Source of the DNA: Fragilaria crotonensis
Lineage: Eukaryota > Bacillariophyta > Fragilariophyceae > Fragilariales > Fragilariaceae
DNA length: 64,000 nt
Reading direction: 5' to 3'
Assembly: GCA_022925895.1 (NCBI GenBank)
Contig: JAKSYS010000086.1
Span: forward strand, 62,001 to 126,000
Part shown: one piece after another, positions 21,036 through 31,828 of the stretch
Layout: the number at the start of each line of letters is the position of its first letter
Position numbering within the stretch: the first letter of the stretch is position 1
The notes under the pieces: generated by a model
What the model saw: the letters and a program-made list of their open reading frames with translations, nothing else
The model's database searches: none
Told to the model about the DNA's origin: nothing
Made by a program: the position numbers and the translations under genes

Positions 21036-22302
21036 ATGAACATTCGACAGATCGCTCTCTCCTTAGTAGTACTTTCATCCTCTTATGTGGATGCGTTTGC
21101 TCCTCAGCCATCCTTCAATTCAAGAAGTGTGGTGTCCTTGAATGTTGGAGGAGGTGAATTGACGGCTGAAGCCATAATGGAACAGGTGAGCCTTTCCCAG
21201 TCAGCAGCACGCCCAGGCGCCGCTGAGTGCACAGGCCATCACAAATGTCAAATGTCTCTTGCTGGAAACTTGGTACGCCATGTATCATATCGTTATCAAC
21301 TCACTCAACACTCTCCTTTCTCGTTTAGCTCAAGTACAAACCGGGCAAGGCCAACACAGAATTTGCTCAGAAATACGGTCACCTAGCAGGCCGCTCCGTC
21401 AAGACTGTCGGAGAGGCATTTAGTGATTTCACCAGCACACTCGGATATTCCATCAATGCTCTCTACAAGAACGCCATTACGGACATAGTTGGCACTGTCC
21501 ATCTCATTGTTGTCAACGCACGTTTCGTGAGAGACCCCATTTGGAGCGCCGGTATTCTCATGTCACTCGATCTGTTGCTCAAGAATTACTCAGAACCTGA
21601 GGTTGGTCAAAAGATTGCATCTGCCCTGTTTTCGAGTGTTGGACTCAATGAGGCCGAAATTCGTGCCGAAGCGCAGCAAGTCCTGGATTGGGCGCAGGGA
21701 AAGACCAAGGAGGACGTTGCGGCGGCTCTTCGTGGGGAGGGGGATTCCGTTGTGGCAGTCGCCGCCCGTGCGGCCAAGGTACGTGTGGCTGTTTATTTTT
21801 AAAAGGAAGAACTACTTGCATGGAAAATGATTCTAACGACGATATGCGCTTTTGATGCAGGCTGACGAATTCTGGATGTACTCGAGATACTTTGGAATTG
21901 GCATGCTCAAGATTATGGAGATTGTCGGCCAAGAGATGGACAAGGATGAAGTGTATCCCGTCATGGAGGATTGGATGACCAATCAGCTTGGAAAGTCGCA
22001 TATTACGGCATGCGTAAGTTGCTTTGATTTATTTATTGTTGTACGATGCAGTTTCAGACAAATGGTTCTAACTTTTGTCCCTCGCGCTCCCTTCTGGTTG
22101 ACAGGCTGACTCTGATTTGTATTTCCGTGTCAAGGATAAGCTCGACATGATGGAAACCATGATGAAGGAGATTGAAATTCGGGAAAAGAAGAGATTGGCA
22201 GAGCGTCTGGAGCTGAAGGCCGAGGCCGCCATCAGAGCTGCTGAACGCGAGGCCGAATACAAGAAGGAGGTAGACGCTGACATTGCAAGCAAGGTGGCGT
22301 AA
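21036..22302 (+). CDS. THF1/Psb29-like thylakoid formation protein, four exons, plastid-targeted
   Basis: Exons 21036-21185, 21329-21778, 21861-22013 and 22105-22302 join in phase 0 at GT-AG sites to give about 316 residues. The N-terminus is a signal peptide followed by the classic junction [10 protein letters not shown]. The core segments [54 protein letters not shown] and [17 protein letters not shown] match, in order, the Thf1/Psb29 family. These proteins support photosystem II assembly and repair, thylakoid biogenesis and FtsH protease function. The last exon is a highly charged helix ([20 protein letters not shown]), likely coiled coil. Introns are 143, 82 and 91 nt. I am fairly sure of the family from motif order; no alignment was run. 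Confidence 0.82.
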
Positions 22303-22952
22303 AGCGATGATGGGAACTCTTGCAAATGAAGATACTACTTGCGATGAAAGGGAATATGTTTTCCCTCTAGCGTCAAGAAGCGAGAGTCGAACTGAAAATC
22401 AGATATCACAAGTAATACTATAATATAGGCTACATTCACTATAAGGAAGATCGAGCCTTCTATTTCTCGGTGCAACCGTGAGATCGTTTCTTGTTGGTAC
22501 GAGTATCGTAGTTGGAGTATCACTCAAGGAATCATGTAATTCGTTAATATGTGTGACGTTGCATAGATCTGACTAAATCACAGCTCATGATGTCGCGTGG
22601 TATTCTACACCCACTCTCGTAATGATTGTACTCGGAGTCGTAGTCACGGTACTTGTATGGCTTGTTTCACCATGAGGCAATATATGGTAGGAGCACGTAG
22701 ACTCAGTATTCTAAAATTTTAGTTGAACTGAGAAACTGCCTCCAATCCTCCGGCAGTCTCCTCAAAATAGAACAAGAATTCGGTATGATCCATAAATCTA
22801 TATCTTCGACAATCTGTTTCATTCGCATCTATTTGCACTACGAGGCCGAAACGATGAAGAAGCAACGAGAATAATTGAAGGTGAGCTGCACGTTGAACAG
22901 ATTCGTCTTTATCGGTCTTGCATTTCCGAAAGTACCGATAGCGTCTCAGACG
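22303..22952. other. Intergenic stretch, nothing recognised
   Basis: About 650 bases between the THF1-like gene and the transposon remnant. The left end of the transposon may lie here, but I could not identify terminal inverted repeats. Confidence 0.4.
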
Positions 22953-25900
22953 TTATACTCCTGCTGCTGGCGTTTCATTCTTTGCTGCCATCAGAACAAC
23001 GTCCTCTATTGCAGGCGAGACAAAGCTTTGCACAAAGCCAGCATCAAAGTCAACTACAGCTCGGTGGGTTTTGAATTCCTTCCTGACGCGTTCAATCCGA
23101 GGCAAGGTGAGTGCTGTAGGAATACTGTCCTCGCAACTGTTCAGGTTTTGTTGATGAAGGACAAAGTATGCACATATGTATGATCGTGCCCGTCGTGAAA
23201 GCTTTCGCACTGTCACTGTTTTGAGGACATCTCTGCTTGTACATTCTTTCACTAACGCCTTGAAAGATGTCTTTCCCTTTTTAGAATCCAGTGGCATTTT
23301 GCGGTAGACACTCTTCGACACCCCCCAACTGTATTCAATTCCCTCGCCGGCCATTTCGGCGTGGAACTTTGGAGTGATGAGGACCGAAACTCCAAGTGCA
23401 TGTCCCACATGCTGCAACGCTGTCATCTCTTCAGCAAAGTCAAGACACGATGCCATCAGATATTTTAAGCTCCAATTTTCGGCATCCTCCATATCTTCAC
23501 CATCATTCTTGTCCTTCGCAATATCCATTGTATACTTGTCAATATTGCCTTCATCTATCCATCCTCGCTCCCAAAGGACTTGCATGAGACCTTTCGGCTG
23601 GCCTAACCAACCTTTTTCTCCCTTGTCCTTTCCACTTTTGGATCCAAATTGTTATCCCTTGCAATCTGTTGTAATTCGGTCAGGCGATATTGGCGGCGAT
23701 TGCTCAAGATATTGAGTGGAGCGAGCTCCGATTTGAGTTCAGCGATGGTTTTGTTTCGCATTCGCGGAATGCCTGCCGGAGATGGGAGTATGCGGTCATC
23801 ACGGTTAAGTTCCCGTTCTTGTGGTGACATCCAGAATGGACCATCATCCTCCGAGGTAAACACAAAAGATTGTGTGTCGCCAACGTTTAAGGTTCGTGCA
23901 GCATGCATCCCGAGGTACCCATCGTGTTCCTTTATTTTTGACTCACGCATTATTGGTTGTGCTCCTCCATAGCTTCTATTCATACTGTAAGCATCTAGAC
24001 CGCCCGTCAATTTCTTTGAATGTCCCTGCGAATGATCAAACAGAAAAACGAAGTCAAATTGGGGTATATAACTTTGATGCAGTCGACGCAGTCCTCAAAC
24101 TGCATGCTCATGTGATTGTAAGTCCAATACCCTTCGTTGTTTGCTCCCAATTCGAAACTCACAACAAATGGCGATTCTTCCAGGTCTTTCTTGGACACTT
24201 GGCCATGAACTGCAATCGCTGCATCAAGGTCAACATAGTTATGACCACGACGAGTCTCATTTATTTCTTCCATCTGAATCCGACTGATCGGAACTCCGAA
24301 TCCGGTTTCACGCGATTGAATTGCGGAGAGCATGAGGCTCATTCCGTCCGTCTTTGGCAAAAGTGGACGTTGACCTAGTGGCCCAACCCATTGGCGTGAT
24401 TTGAGCAGAAACTGGTTGAACACGCTTTCATCTTGGCCGAAGATCATCAGTGGTTTCAGACCTAGCGGCTTGCGAACGCTGAGGTTCCCTCCAAACATAC
24501 CAAAGCCCATTTCCTCCGCAACCGAATGAAGAAAATCAAAATCGTCCACGTGGAATTCAATCATTTCTTTGCCCGAAGGCTGCTCTTGGTAAGAATATCC
24601 TTGACCTCCGACGTCGTCTGAAATTCTTTTCTCTGACTTCCACTTTTCCACAGTTTCTCTTCTCACTTGAATCCATCGATGGGTTCGAGGTTCAAGCTTC
24701 GATAGGTATTTCGTGCAGAACTCGTTCCGGTGGAATACGACATTGGGTCTCTCATGCCCATCAACAAAGAAGGATTTCTTGCGACTGTCGTAATGAAAGC
24801 CGAGACGTCGAAGCCATCGCCAGGTTGTCGTCAATGAGATAGGAGAATCTAGATACGTCTGAAGGAGTGGGCAGCAGTCTTTAATTGTAGTACTAGATTC
24901 ACCGTTCTCGTTTGTTGCATTCTCCTCCGTGTCATCGTCATTCACCTGCGAACAATAGTTAGGAATTATCTTAGTGATCAGCTCGTTACGTGCCGATTCC
25001 ACTGTTAGGTCAGCAAGGCTTCCAATACAGTAGTCAATCCATGGTAATGTGATTTCTTCACGGAAGTACTCTAGAAGATCAGGGAGTGGTTTCTTTGTTT
25101 ATGTATCTTCGGGTCTGGTAACGGAAAGTGCTCGCGATTCGCTCGCAGTAGGATATTCCAGCCTGCAACTGTAAGCTTGCTGGTTGCGGCTTCAATGCCC
25201 ATCCTATTGCTATCATAGACAGCCTGGGAGCAGCAATCTTCTACCCACCGAGCAGAGTTCATCTCCTCCAAGGCCATGATATATGCTAAGCAAAGAATGG
25301 AGCATCGCTGTCGTATTATGAAGATATCATACGGAGAACAGAGATTGTCTACATCATGCTTATCAATGAGGTCTCTCCACCCGTCAGGACTTCTATTGAC
25401 TTGCTGCAGCCTTTCTATACGTTGCTGAAGAACATCAACAACGCTTCGGTTGTCGGTTGAGCTCCCAAGGAAGAGCTTTTTTGCCTCCGGACTGTCCCAG
25501 TAGCTCTCTACCGAGATAATTGCCGAATCAGATCCAGAAGCAAGTTGAGAAGCCTTTGCTTTCTTCTGACTACCAGGAGATTGTGCCGCAACAGCTGCAC
25601 CTGCTTCAGCTTTCCTCTTTGCTCTCGATTGGATATGAATTTCCGTCGTCAGATCCACAATTTCCGATGAACCACGTGCCACACTATAGCGATCATTTAT
25701 TCCTGCGTCTTGCAACAGAGACAAGAAACATTTCTTTCCATCTGGCGGACGTTCGACCAATCCTCCGGGATCTGTTACGTAGTATCCCCAGATCTTTCGT
25801 TTTGGATTGCCGAAGATATCAAGGCCTTTGGCTGACCTCCGGAATCGGCCAGTATCATTCAATTCTGTGAAGTCATCAAGTGTTGCGCCTTCGCATGATG

Positions 25901-26066
25901 AAATTGCTTTGTTCAACATGCCTCTATCGAATCCAAGGGCCTTGAGAGTTGGAAACTGGGCATTGATTGCACGGAAATAGAGTTCGTCTGACAGCCATTT
26001 GTCTCGGTATCGTTGTTGCTTGGTGATTTCAAGCCAACACTGATAATACGTTGCGAGCGTCTTCAT
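22953..26066 (-). mobile_element. Degraded DNA transposon: large DDE-superfamily transposase
   Basis: About 1,037 codons of one transposase are spread over four consecutive frames. The first (26066-25071, from ATG) is an N-terminal domain of unknown function with a basic, A/S-rich linker. The second has WRWLRRLGFHYDSRKKSFF and the first catalytic Asp in IFGQDESVFNQF. The third holds the second Asp in VFLFDHSQGHSKK. The fourth contains WLGQPKGLMQVLWERGW and the final Glu region PKFHAEMAGEGIEYSWG. The order and motifs match a large DDE endonuclease family common in fungi, oomycetes and algae. Frames change near 25095 (caaag run), near 24057, and near 23616 (aaaaa run); each change equals one missing base. 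No terminal inverted repeats or target duplication were recognised. Confidence 0.8.
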
Positions 26067-26577
26067 TATGTCTCAACTGCCGACCCTCGCAAGTTAAACT
26101 CTGCCTTGAAGTATATTATTGATCCAGTCGCAACAAAAGGCTCGGCAGTTACGAAGTGTAAGTTGGTGAAGTTGTCGTTACAATATCATGGTCCGAACAA
26201 CTTTTTTTGGTGTGGTTTCGATCGTCTTGTTTCGATGTGCGAGGCTGCCATCCCCTGGCATAAAACGAAGACGTCACGGATTTTGTACTGATCCTACACG
26301 AGTTGCACTATATTTTGCTACGAAGCGAAACAAGCCATACCAAATTTGGTTACCGGTATACTATGCGTTATTGCTCCAGTACTACATTCCAAACAAAAGA
26401 ACCCGGATTTGCCTCACTCATTGGAACACATGCGTGACATCGATGATTGAAAATCTTCTTCTGTTCTGTTGATCATCGGTTTTGTATTCCGACTTGAGAC
26501 AAGACGGTTCTAAAACATCGCAGACGATCTGGACATCTCGCGAAGAAGCACAAGCACCGTTTGTTCCACGCATCATC
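26067..26577. other. Gap between the transposon remnant and the NTF2-like gene
   Basis: About 510 bases, probably containing the transposon's 5' end and the promoter of the gene at 26578. No motif was recognised. Confidence 0.4.
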
Positions 26578-27369
26578 ATGGTGGTCTCTGTTTCAGACTA
26601 TGAAAAAGTTCAATCGGCAGCAGTTTCCTTTCTGACAAACTCTGGCAACCATCCAATTGCTCACCCCGAGTGTCTCGTTCTGCAAAGGAAAGACAACGAA
26701 CTTGTTGTGCTTCCGACTGTAAGCTTTCAATTTTTGGACACCGGTGATGATACGAAAGAATGTGATGTGATAATCCATAACAGTTGGATCATGACGACAT
26801 GTGCCGTAGTGGAATTTGAAGTGTCATCAAAAGTTGTGGGATACATGACTCTACTGCTGTTACAGTCCTCGAAGGACTGGGTCGTGATCAGCGTTGTGGC
26901 AACCATCAAGACACCTTTAACTCCAGTGACATCAACTGATTTTCAAGGTCCTCTCAAGACTTGTTGGGACGATTATTGTTCCGCGAACCGCGCCTGCGAT
27001 GGGTCCGCCATGGCACAAGTGTTTCATCCCGCCGTGTGTCGTCTCACGTACTCATCGTACGATGGCGAGGATGCAGTGGTTGTGAAATCCAGTGCCGAAT
27101 TTTGTCGCATGGTCACGGGTCGCTATGACACGGAACCCATGCACATTCCGTATGCCGCATGCCGCAACGATCCAGCCGCCGCAGCGGGTGATACGATGCA
27201 GGGCGTCAGCATGATATCGCCCACATTGGCGCTGGTGCGACTGAAAGTTGGTCATCCACCCTGTCTGTGGAGCGATGTCTTGGTTTGTGCCAAGGTTCTG
27301 GATCGGTGGTGGATTGTGGCCAAGTCTTCGACGTCAGAACCATTTCTTGTCGGACCGAAGGAGGAGTAA
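26578..27369 (+). CDS. NTF2-like / lumazine-binding-like (SnoaL-type) protein
   Basis: 263 residues from the first ATG (MVVSVSDYEKVQ); the frame is open upstream but only with a non-ATG start. The C-terminal half has the alpha+beta cone signature of NTF2-like domains of the putative lumazine-binding type: helix CWDDYCSANRACDGSAMAQ, strand FHPAVCRLTY, then SPTLALVRLKV, CLWSDVLVCAKV and DRWWIVAKSS. The N-terminal half (AVVEFEVSSKVVGYMTLLLL, KDWVVISVVAT) looks like a diverged second copy, so the protein may be a tandem NTF2 pair. Such domains bind small ligands or act as small enzymes; no catalytic residues can be assigned. No targeting signal is seen. The fold call is moderate and the function unknown. 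Confidence 0.65.
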   Translation: MVVSVSDYEKVQSAAVSFLTNSGNHPIAHPECLVLQRKDNELVVLPTVSFQFLDTGDDTKECDVIIHNSWIMTTCAVVEFEVSSKVVGYMTLLLLQSSKDWVVISVVATIKTPLTPVTSTDFQGPLKTCWDDYCSANRACDGSAMAQVFHPAVCRLTYSSYDGEDAVVVKSSAEFCRMVTGRYDTEPMHIPYAACRNDPAAAAGDTMQGVSMISPTLALVRLKVGHPPCLWSDVLVCAKVLDRWWIVAKSSTSEPFLVGPKEE

Positions 27370-28201
27370 GTTGGATTGTAAGCAACCACGCGCCTCGACT
27401 TGCAAATGCTTGCAAAAACACGACGGGTGCAAGTCAACTACGCTGTGTGGATGTCGTCGTTGTGTGACCACAGAAATGCAGTGCTCTAGCATTGGAGTCG
27501 AGAATACTCCGAGCGCCGAGTACCATGAAGGGTACCCTAGGATCATTGGTGCAGTTTTAGATTAATGCTCAGCTCTGAGTCCTGCAATAGATTTCGATGT
27601 GCCATGAGTTTCTTCATGTAGTTATTAGGCCGTGGAGGCCTGCTGTTGAGTAATATGTTTAATGGCGGATCCAGAGGTGCCCATGATTAATGATACTGAC
27701 AACCGAAAAGTCTTCGAAACACAATTACGCAAGGTACAAGTACAGCTACTGTACACTACACTGTACTTGCTTTCGCAGAGGTACAAGACACTAGTAGACT
27801 CTACAGTATTCCGAGTCCCAAGTATACAGTACTCGTAGAAGTGGAATTGCTTGATGACATGTGTTTTCCCGTGCGTCACTCTGCCCATAGGGTTTTTGAC
27901 TTGCCGTCCGTTTGTTCGGTCAAAAATCAATCGAATTCACCCAGAAGATACTGATCTCGTGAAGATTCGCGATAAGTCTTGTTCTTGTGTACATACCCGA
28001 AGACGGTCCACCCTTTCTTCGTTTGCGAACACGATCGTGTAGCATTCCCCGAGTACAGTTTCACACCAACCGAGCGAGGCAACAATTCTACTTCATCAGG
28101 AGTCACCGCCGTACAACAAGTGCTACAACCTGTCTCTCATTTGACGATCATCCCGCCGCCCAACACCCGCAGCTGTTGTGCTCCATAAAATATCGACAAT
28201 C
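27370..28201. other. Intergenic stretch, nothing recognised
   Basis: About 830 bases with only short frames. The GTAC-rich flavour of other spacers reappears near 27735-27840. The 3' end should hold the promoter of the 28202 gene. Confidence 0.4.
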
Positions 28202-28843
28202 ATGAAATCATCTTGTATAATTGCTGTCTTGTACCAGTTCCTGGTGGTCGCCACCCTCGCTCCCGTATCATTAGCGTTCATGGTGATGCCAATCTCATCA
28301 TTAACTGTATCACGGTCAAAATCAGCATCGTCGTCATCAAAATCATCAAGTTGCCTGCACGTTGGTCCATTGGAAGAGGATGATGTCGATCGCGAATTGG
28401 CGAAAGCGCGTCTTTTGTTGATTGAAGCCAAGAAACAGATTGCAGCCATGGATGCTGGTGAAGAGTATATTCGTCCTTCGGAACGAGATCAAACGGCAGA
28501 TACAGACACACCAAATGTTCCATTCTTTGCAACGCTTCATGACACTGGAATGCAAAACAAACGAGACATTGTTATCAAATCTCGAAACGACGATGGTCTC
28601 ATCACTGTCAATGGTGAAGAAATGGCAAAGCTGAGTGAAGAAGAAATGTGGAGTGCACGGCCGTTGGGAGAAGTCTTTGAGAATGAACTAAATGAAGATG
28701 AGGATGTGTATGCCCTGGCAACCGAGTCCTTGCGTCAACGAGATGTTGCGGCCAGTATCTTCAATTTACGCAAGTCGATGCAGCCACAGGATTATCAAAA
28801 GATTTTTGATAAAAAGAATTACTTTATTGGTGAAGATGTCTAG
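28202..28843 (+). CDS. Small predicted plastid protein of unknown function
   Basis: 213 residues from the ATG of MKSSCIIAVLYQFL. The leader is a clear signal peptide with junction PVSLAFMVMP, then an S/K-rich transit-like stretch (SRSKSASSSSKSSS), so plastid import is likely. The mature part is acidic and mostly helical (DVDRELAKARLLLIEAKKQI), with a compact segment GLITVNGEEMAKLSEEEMWS and the C-terminus QKIFDKKNYFIGEDV. I recognise no domain. Codon use and the uninterrupted frame support a real gene. It converges on the pterin dehydratase gene, with stops 184 bases apart; a GA-rich microsatellite lies in the 3' flank near 28847. Confidence 0.75.
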   Translation: MKSSCIIAVLYQFLVVATLAPVSLAFMVMPISSLTVSRSKSASSSSKSSSCLHVGPLEEDDVDRELAKARLLLIEAKKQIAAMDAGEEYIRPSERDQTADTDTPNVPFFATLHDTGMQNKRDIVIKSRNDDGLITVNGEEMAKLSEEEMWSARPLGEVFENELNEDEDVYALATESLRQRDVAASIFNLRKSMQPQDYQKIFDKKNYFIGEDV

Positions 28844-29027
28844 AGAAAGAGAGAGAGAGAGGCGAGAAACGGAAATTGTTTGCGCGCGTGCCACCGCTGT
28901 CTGATGTTCAAGATGGGCACCTCTTCGGGCGCTCACTTGTGCTGGCATTCTCTGCATATAAATTAAAACAACCTGTAGAATCATCCACAGTCCATTCGTC
29001 GTATTACACCAGAACCACCGTCCATAA

Positions 29028-29822
29028 TCATTGATTCTTTGTTTGGGTAATTGTCACTCTAGGGGTTGGAGCACTCCTTGCCTCGATATCTTTCATGTTT
29101 GGTTTTGGATGCGACGGCAATAAATCCTGTGCAAAGTGGTCCATGGCAGTAGCCATTTCAATATCCTTAAGAATAAAAATTGACCACATCGACGAAAGAG
29201 GCATGTGTGAGGAGACTGGCAAATTTTCAACATCCGACGAATGGGAATATATCCCAGCAAAACGTCACATCATCGTACCTTGTCCGAAACACCTCCACAA
29301 TCGTGCGTGGTCAAGCTGACTTCGACAATGTTGTACACATTGAACCACTCCGGATGATGATCAGTCTATTGTGTGAATTTGATGCGTGAGTAAGGAGATG
29401 TCCCGAGCACCATTTTCTCGAGATGGACTACTACTAGTAGCAGTACCTAATGGTAGTCAGCTTATTCGTACCTTCTCGGCCAAGAGTGCACTTCGACTCA
29501 TAAACGACCACGCTTGATTAAAATCAGTAAATTCAAACGTCTTTTTTATTTTCTTGCCACCGTCAACCTAGTTGGAAAGTTTGGGACGATTGACATGTAA
29601 GACGATACAGGTCTTACAGAATGCTTCCATGGAAATCCTCAAATCATTACCTACCTCGGTCCATTGAAAAGGAGTTCCGTTGGAGGAGAGCTGCTGTAGT
29701 GCAGCTGAGCGTTCTGAGTCTGACAAGGACGACGCCCATGCCCTCCTCACAGATGATAACAATGATGGTCTAACGGTAGATGACACTCTTGAAAAAATCG
29801 ACGATGTTGTTGACTTGAACAT
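29028..29822 (-). CDS. Pterin-4a-carbinolamine dehydratase (PCD), four exons
   Basis: Assembled from exons 29822-29655, 29567-29472, 29365-29279 and 29165-29028, all phase 0 with GT-AG borders (introns 87, 106 and 113 nt), giving 162 residues. Exon 1 encodes a Ser/Arg-rich leader ([20 protein letters not shown]) resembling a mitochondrial presequence, then [17 protein letters not shown]. Exon 2 gives [20 protein letters not shown] and exon 3 the family hallmark [20 protein letters not shown], with both substrate-binding histidines, followed by DCGGVSDK. Exon 4 gives [13 protein letters not shown]. The enzyme dehydrates 4a-hydroxy-tetrahydropterin to recycle the cofactor of aromatic amino acid hydroxylases; the fold also occurs in folate metabolism. 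Each exon is short, so the gene is easily missed by ORF calling. Confidence 0.93.
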
Positions 29823-30244
29823 TCTGGAATGCCCCCTCGGTTGCACAACGTCAAAAGAATGTGGACTTGATCGTTGTTGTGTCAGGTGTCAGAACCAAAT
29901 CGACCCGCTGGGATGAGCAAGATCCATCCTGCAGCATACGACAGTACATCTGTCAGTGTTTGCATGCTACAGTAGTACTCTAGCTGACGACGAACTGGTA
30001 CTGTACCTGGTGACTAGTACAAGTACATGAGACGTTGTATGCGGACACTAGAGATACCTGTGTTCTCGAAATAAGAAAATTCAGTACTAGTACCAGGTGT
30101 TCTGAGCTGTATGCATATGATATGACTGTCGACTCCTCAACTAATACTATAGGTGGAGACGTTAGTGATGGCATGCTACTTGTACCATATTTGAATGTAG
30201 GCCATTTTGCCTGAAATGTGGGTCTACCCGTTATTGTAGTAGCA
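29823..30244. other. Intergenic gap, nothing recognised
   Basis: About 420 bases between PCD and the RS-rich gene, both on the minus strand. It holds several GTAC motifs (near 30010-30020) and the presumptive PCD promoter. Confidence 0.4.
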
Positions 30245-31828
30245 TTACAAACTAGAGATAGGTGCATCTCGTTCATGGGAATGATCGCGATCAGAATCTC
30301 CATTGGTTCCATCCTCATGAGGTGCCCGCCTTGAGTCACTTTCCTTGCTTTTGCGCGATCTATCCCGTTTGCTGTGGCGGCTGCTGCGCGATTGTTTCTT
30401 TTTGTCGGATCTGCTATGCCCTTCGTCACCGCGGCGACGCTTCTCGCCTTTCTTCTTCGAGCGGCGTCGATCGGAAGAATCACCCTTGTCGTCGTCACTA
30501 TAGCCGTGGTAATTGGCTCCGCTGTGAACACTACTGCGATCCTCACTAACGCTGGAACTTCCACCACGACGGCGAGTATCTCGAGACCTCTTTCGATCCA
30601 TGTCATCGCCATCTCTTGATTTCCTGTCTTCGTGCCGTCTCCATCGACTGTCACTTCCATGATAATCGCTATCTCTGACAGTACCTCCCCGGCGTGTGCG
30701 GCTTGCTTCACTGCTGGAGCTCCGGTGACGTCCACTCCTCTCGCGTCGTTCTCTGGAACCTCTCGATCTTTCTCTCTCAGCGCTGCGACGTCGGCTGCTC
30801 CTACTTTCGTCCTTGATCGCATCAACGTGATCACCAATTTTTGGATTCGGGTCTACCACACGTTCGTGCCTTTCTCTCGATAACGATCGACTGTTACGAC
30901 GAGATGTGGACGAGACACGACCTCCACCTTCACGACGGGACGACGATCGCTGTCGCTCCTGATAATAACTATCGTCACTCGGACTCCTTTCCCTCCGACT
31001 CCTCGAGTAGTAAACATCAGTATCATCATATCGCTCCAAACTGCGGGACGATCGACGAGATGATCGTCGATCATCGTAATAGACTCCGCCACTGCCGCTC
31101 CGTCGTTGGATATCGTGATAATCATCGTACCGACCTCTGTAGTATGGATCATGCGCGTTGTAGTTGGGGGGTGGGTACTCTGGATAGGCGCCCTTGTGGT
31201 GGTTGTACTCTTCGTAAAATGTGCCACCACTGCGACCTCCGTAGTATCCCTCGTCTCGTCGCGATGGTCGATTCCAATGATCCTTGGATTTGCCGCTACT
31301 CACTGTCGACTCCTTACGTTTCTTTTTCTTCTTCTTTTTCTTGGTCGTTGTTGTTGGTTCATGATGATTGGCCTCCTGTTGACGCACGACGGTATCATAG
31401 TATCGTTTGGCCGCCAACTGCATACCACGGTGAAGAATGGCATCCACTCCCATTTCAACAACGTCGCGATCTGCTTCAGTCCAATCCTGACAACACAACT
31501 GCAGTCGCTCATCCGAAGGATTCTTCAAGGATCGTTCCAAGATTTCCTCCACACAAATGGAGTTGTCGTTATTGATACTGTCGGATGCCGCTGACAATTG
31601 CTGCTGACCGGTTGTGATTTCATCCTTGTCATTGTGTCTGCTGATGTTTTTAGGATTCGAAACGGCGGTCATTGTTGTTGTTGTTGTTGGTTTTAGTTTT
31701 GTTGCCATGGGTGGTTTTGGTGTTTCTGCTGCTGCGTACGACGACGACGACGACGACTGTTGAAGTGTTGGTTTTGCTGTTGATGGTGCTGCTACTGTGG
31801 ACGACGACATGTCCTCATGGTGATCCAT
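30245..31828 (-). CDS. RS/RD-rich nuclear protein (splicing-related by composition)
   Basis: 527 residues from ATG MDHHEDMSSSTV (a non-ATG codon two residues upstream is ignored). Residues 1-80 are S/T/P-rich. About 90-150 is an ordered helical block (CVEEILERSLKNPSDERLQL, DAILHRGMQLAAKRYYD) that I cannot assign. A poly-Lys run (KKKKKKKKRKE) follows. The C-terminal two thirds are R, S, D and Y-rich with many RS, RD and SR pairs (SRRSSRSLERYDD, RRSAERERSRGSRERRERSG), as in RS domains of splicing factors and nuclear-speckle proteins. No RRM is visible, so it is RS-like rather than a canonical SR protein. Nuclear location is inferred from the basic repeats. Confidence 0.75.
   Translation of the reverse strand: MDHHEDMSSSTVAAPSTAKPTLQQSSSSSSYAAAETPKPPMATKLKPTTTTTMTAVSNPKNISRHNDKDEITTGQQQLSAASDSINNDNSICVEEILERSLKNPSDERLQLCCQDWTEADRDVVEMGVDAILHRGMQLAAKRYYDTVVRQQEANHHEPTTTTKKKKKKKKRKESTVSSGKSKDHWNRPSRRDEGYYGGRSGGTFYEEYNHHKGAYPEYPPPNYNAHDPYYRGRYDDYHDIQRRSGSGGVYYDDRRSSRRSSRSLERYDDTDVYYSRSRRERSPSDDSYYQERQRSSSRREGGGRVSSTSRRNSRSLSRERHERVVDPNPKIGDHVDAIKDESRSSRRRSAERERSRGSRERRERSGRHRSSSSEASRTRRGGTVRDSDYHGSDSRWRRHEDRKSRDGDDMDRKRSRDTRRRGGSSSVSEDRSSVHSGANYHGYSDDDKGDSSDRRRSKKKGEKRRRGDEGHSRSDKKKQSRSSRHSKRDRSRKSKESDSRRAPHEDGTNGDSDRDHSHERDAPISSL

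Noticed and set aside
22303-26577. Terminal inverted repeats for the DDE transposon
   Set aside because: No convincing inverted pair was found by eye in the flanks; a computed self-alignment would be needed.
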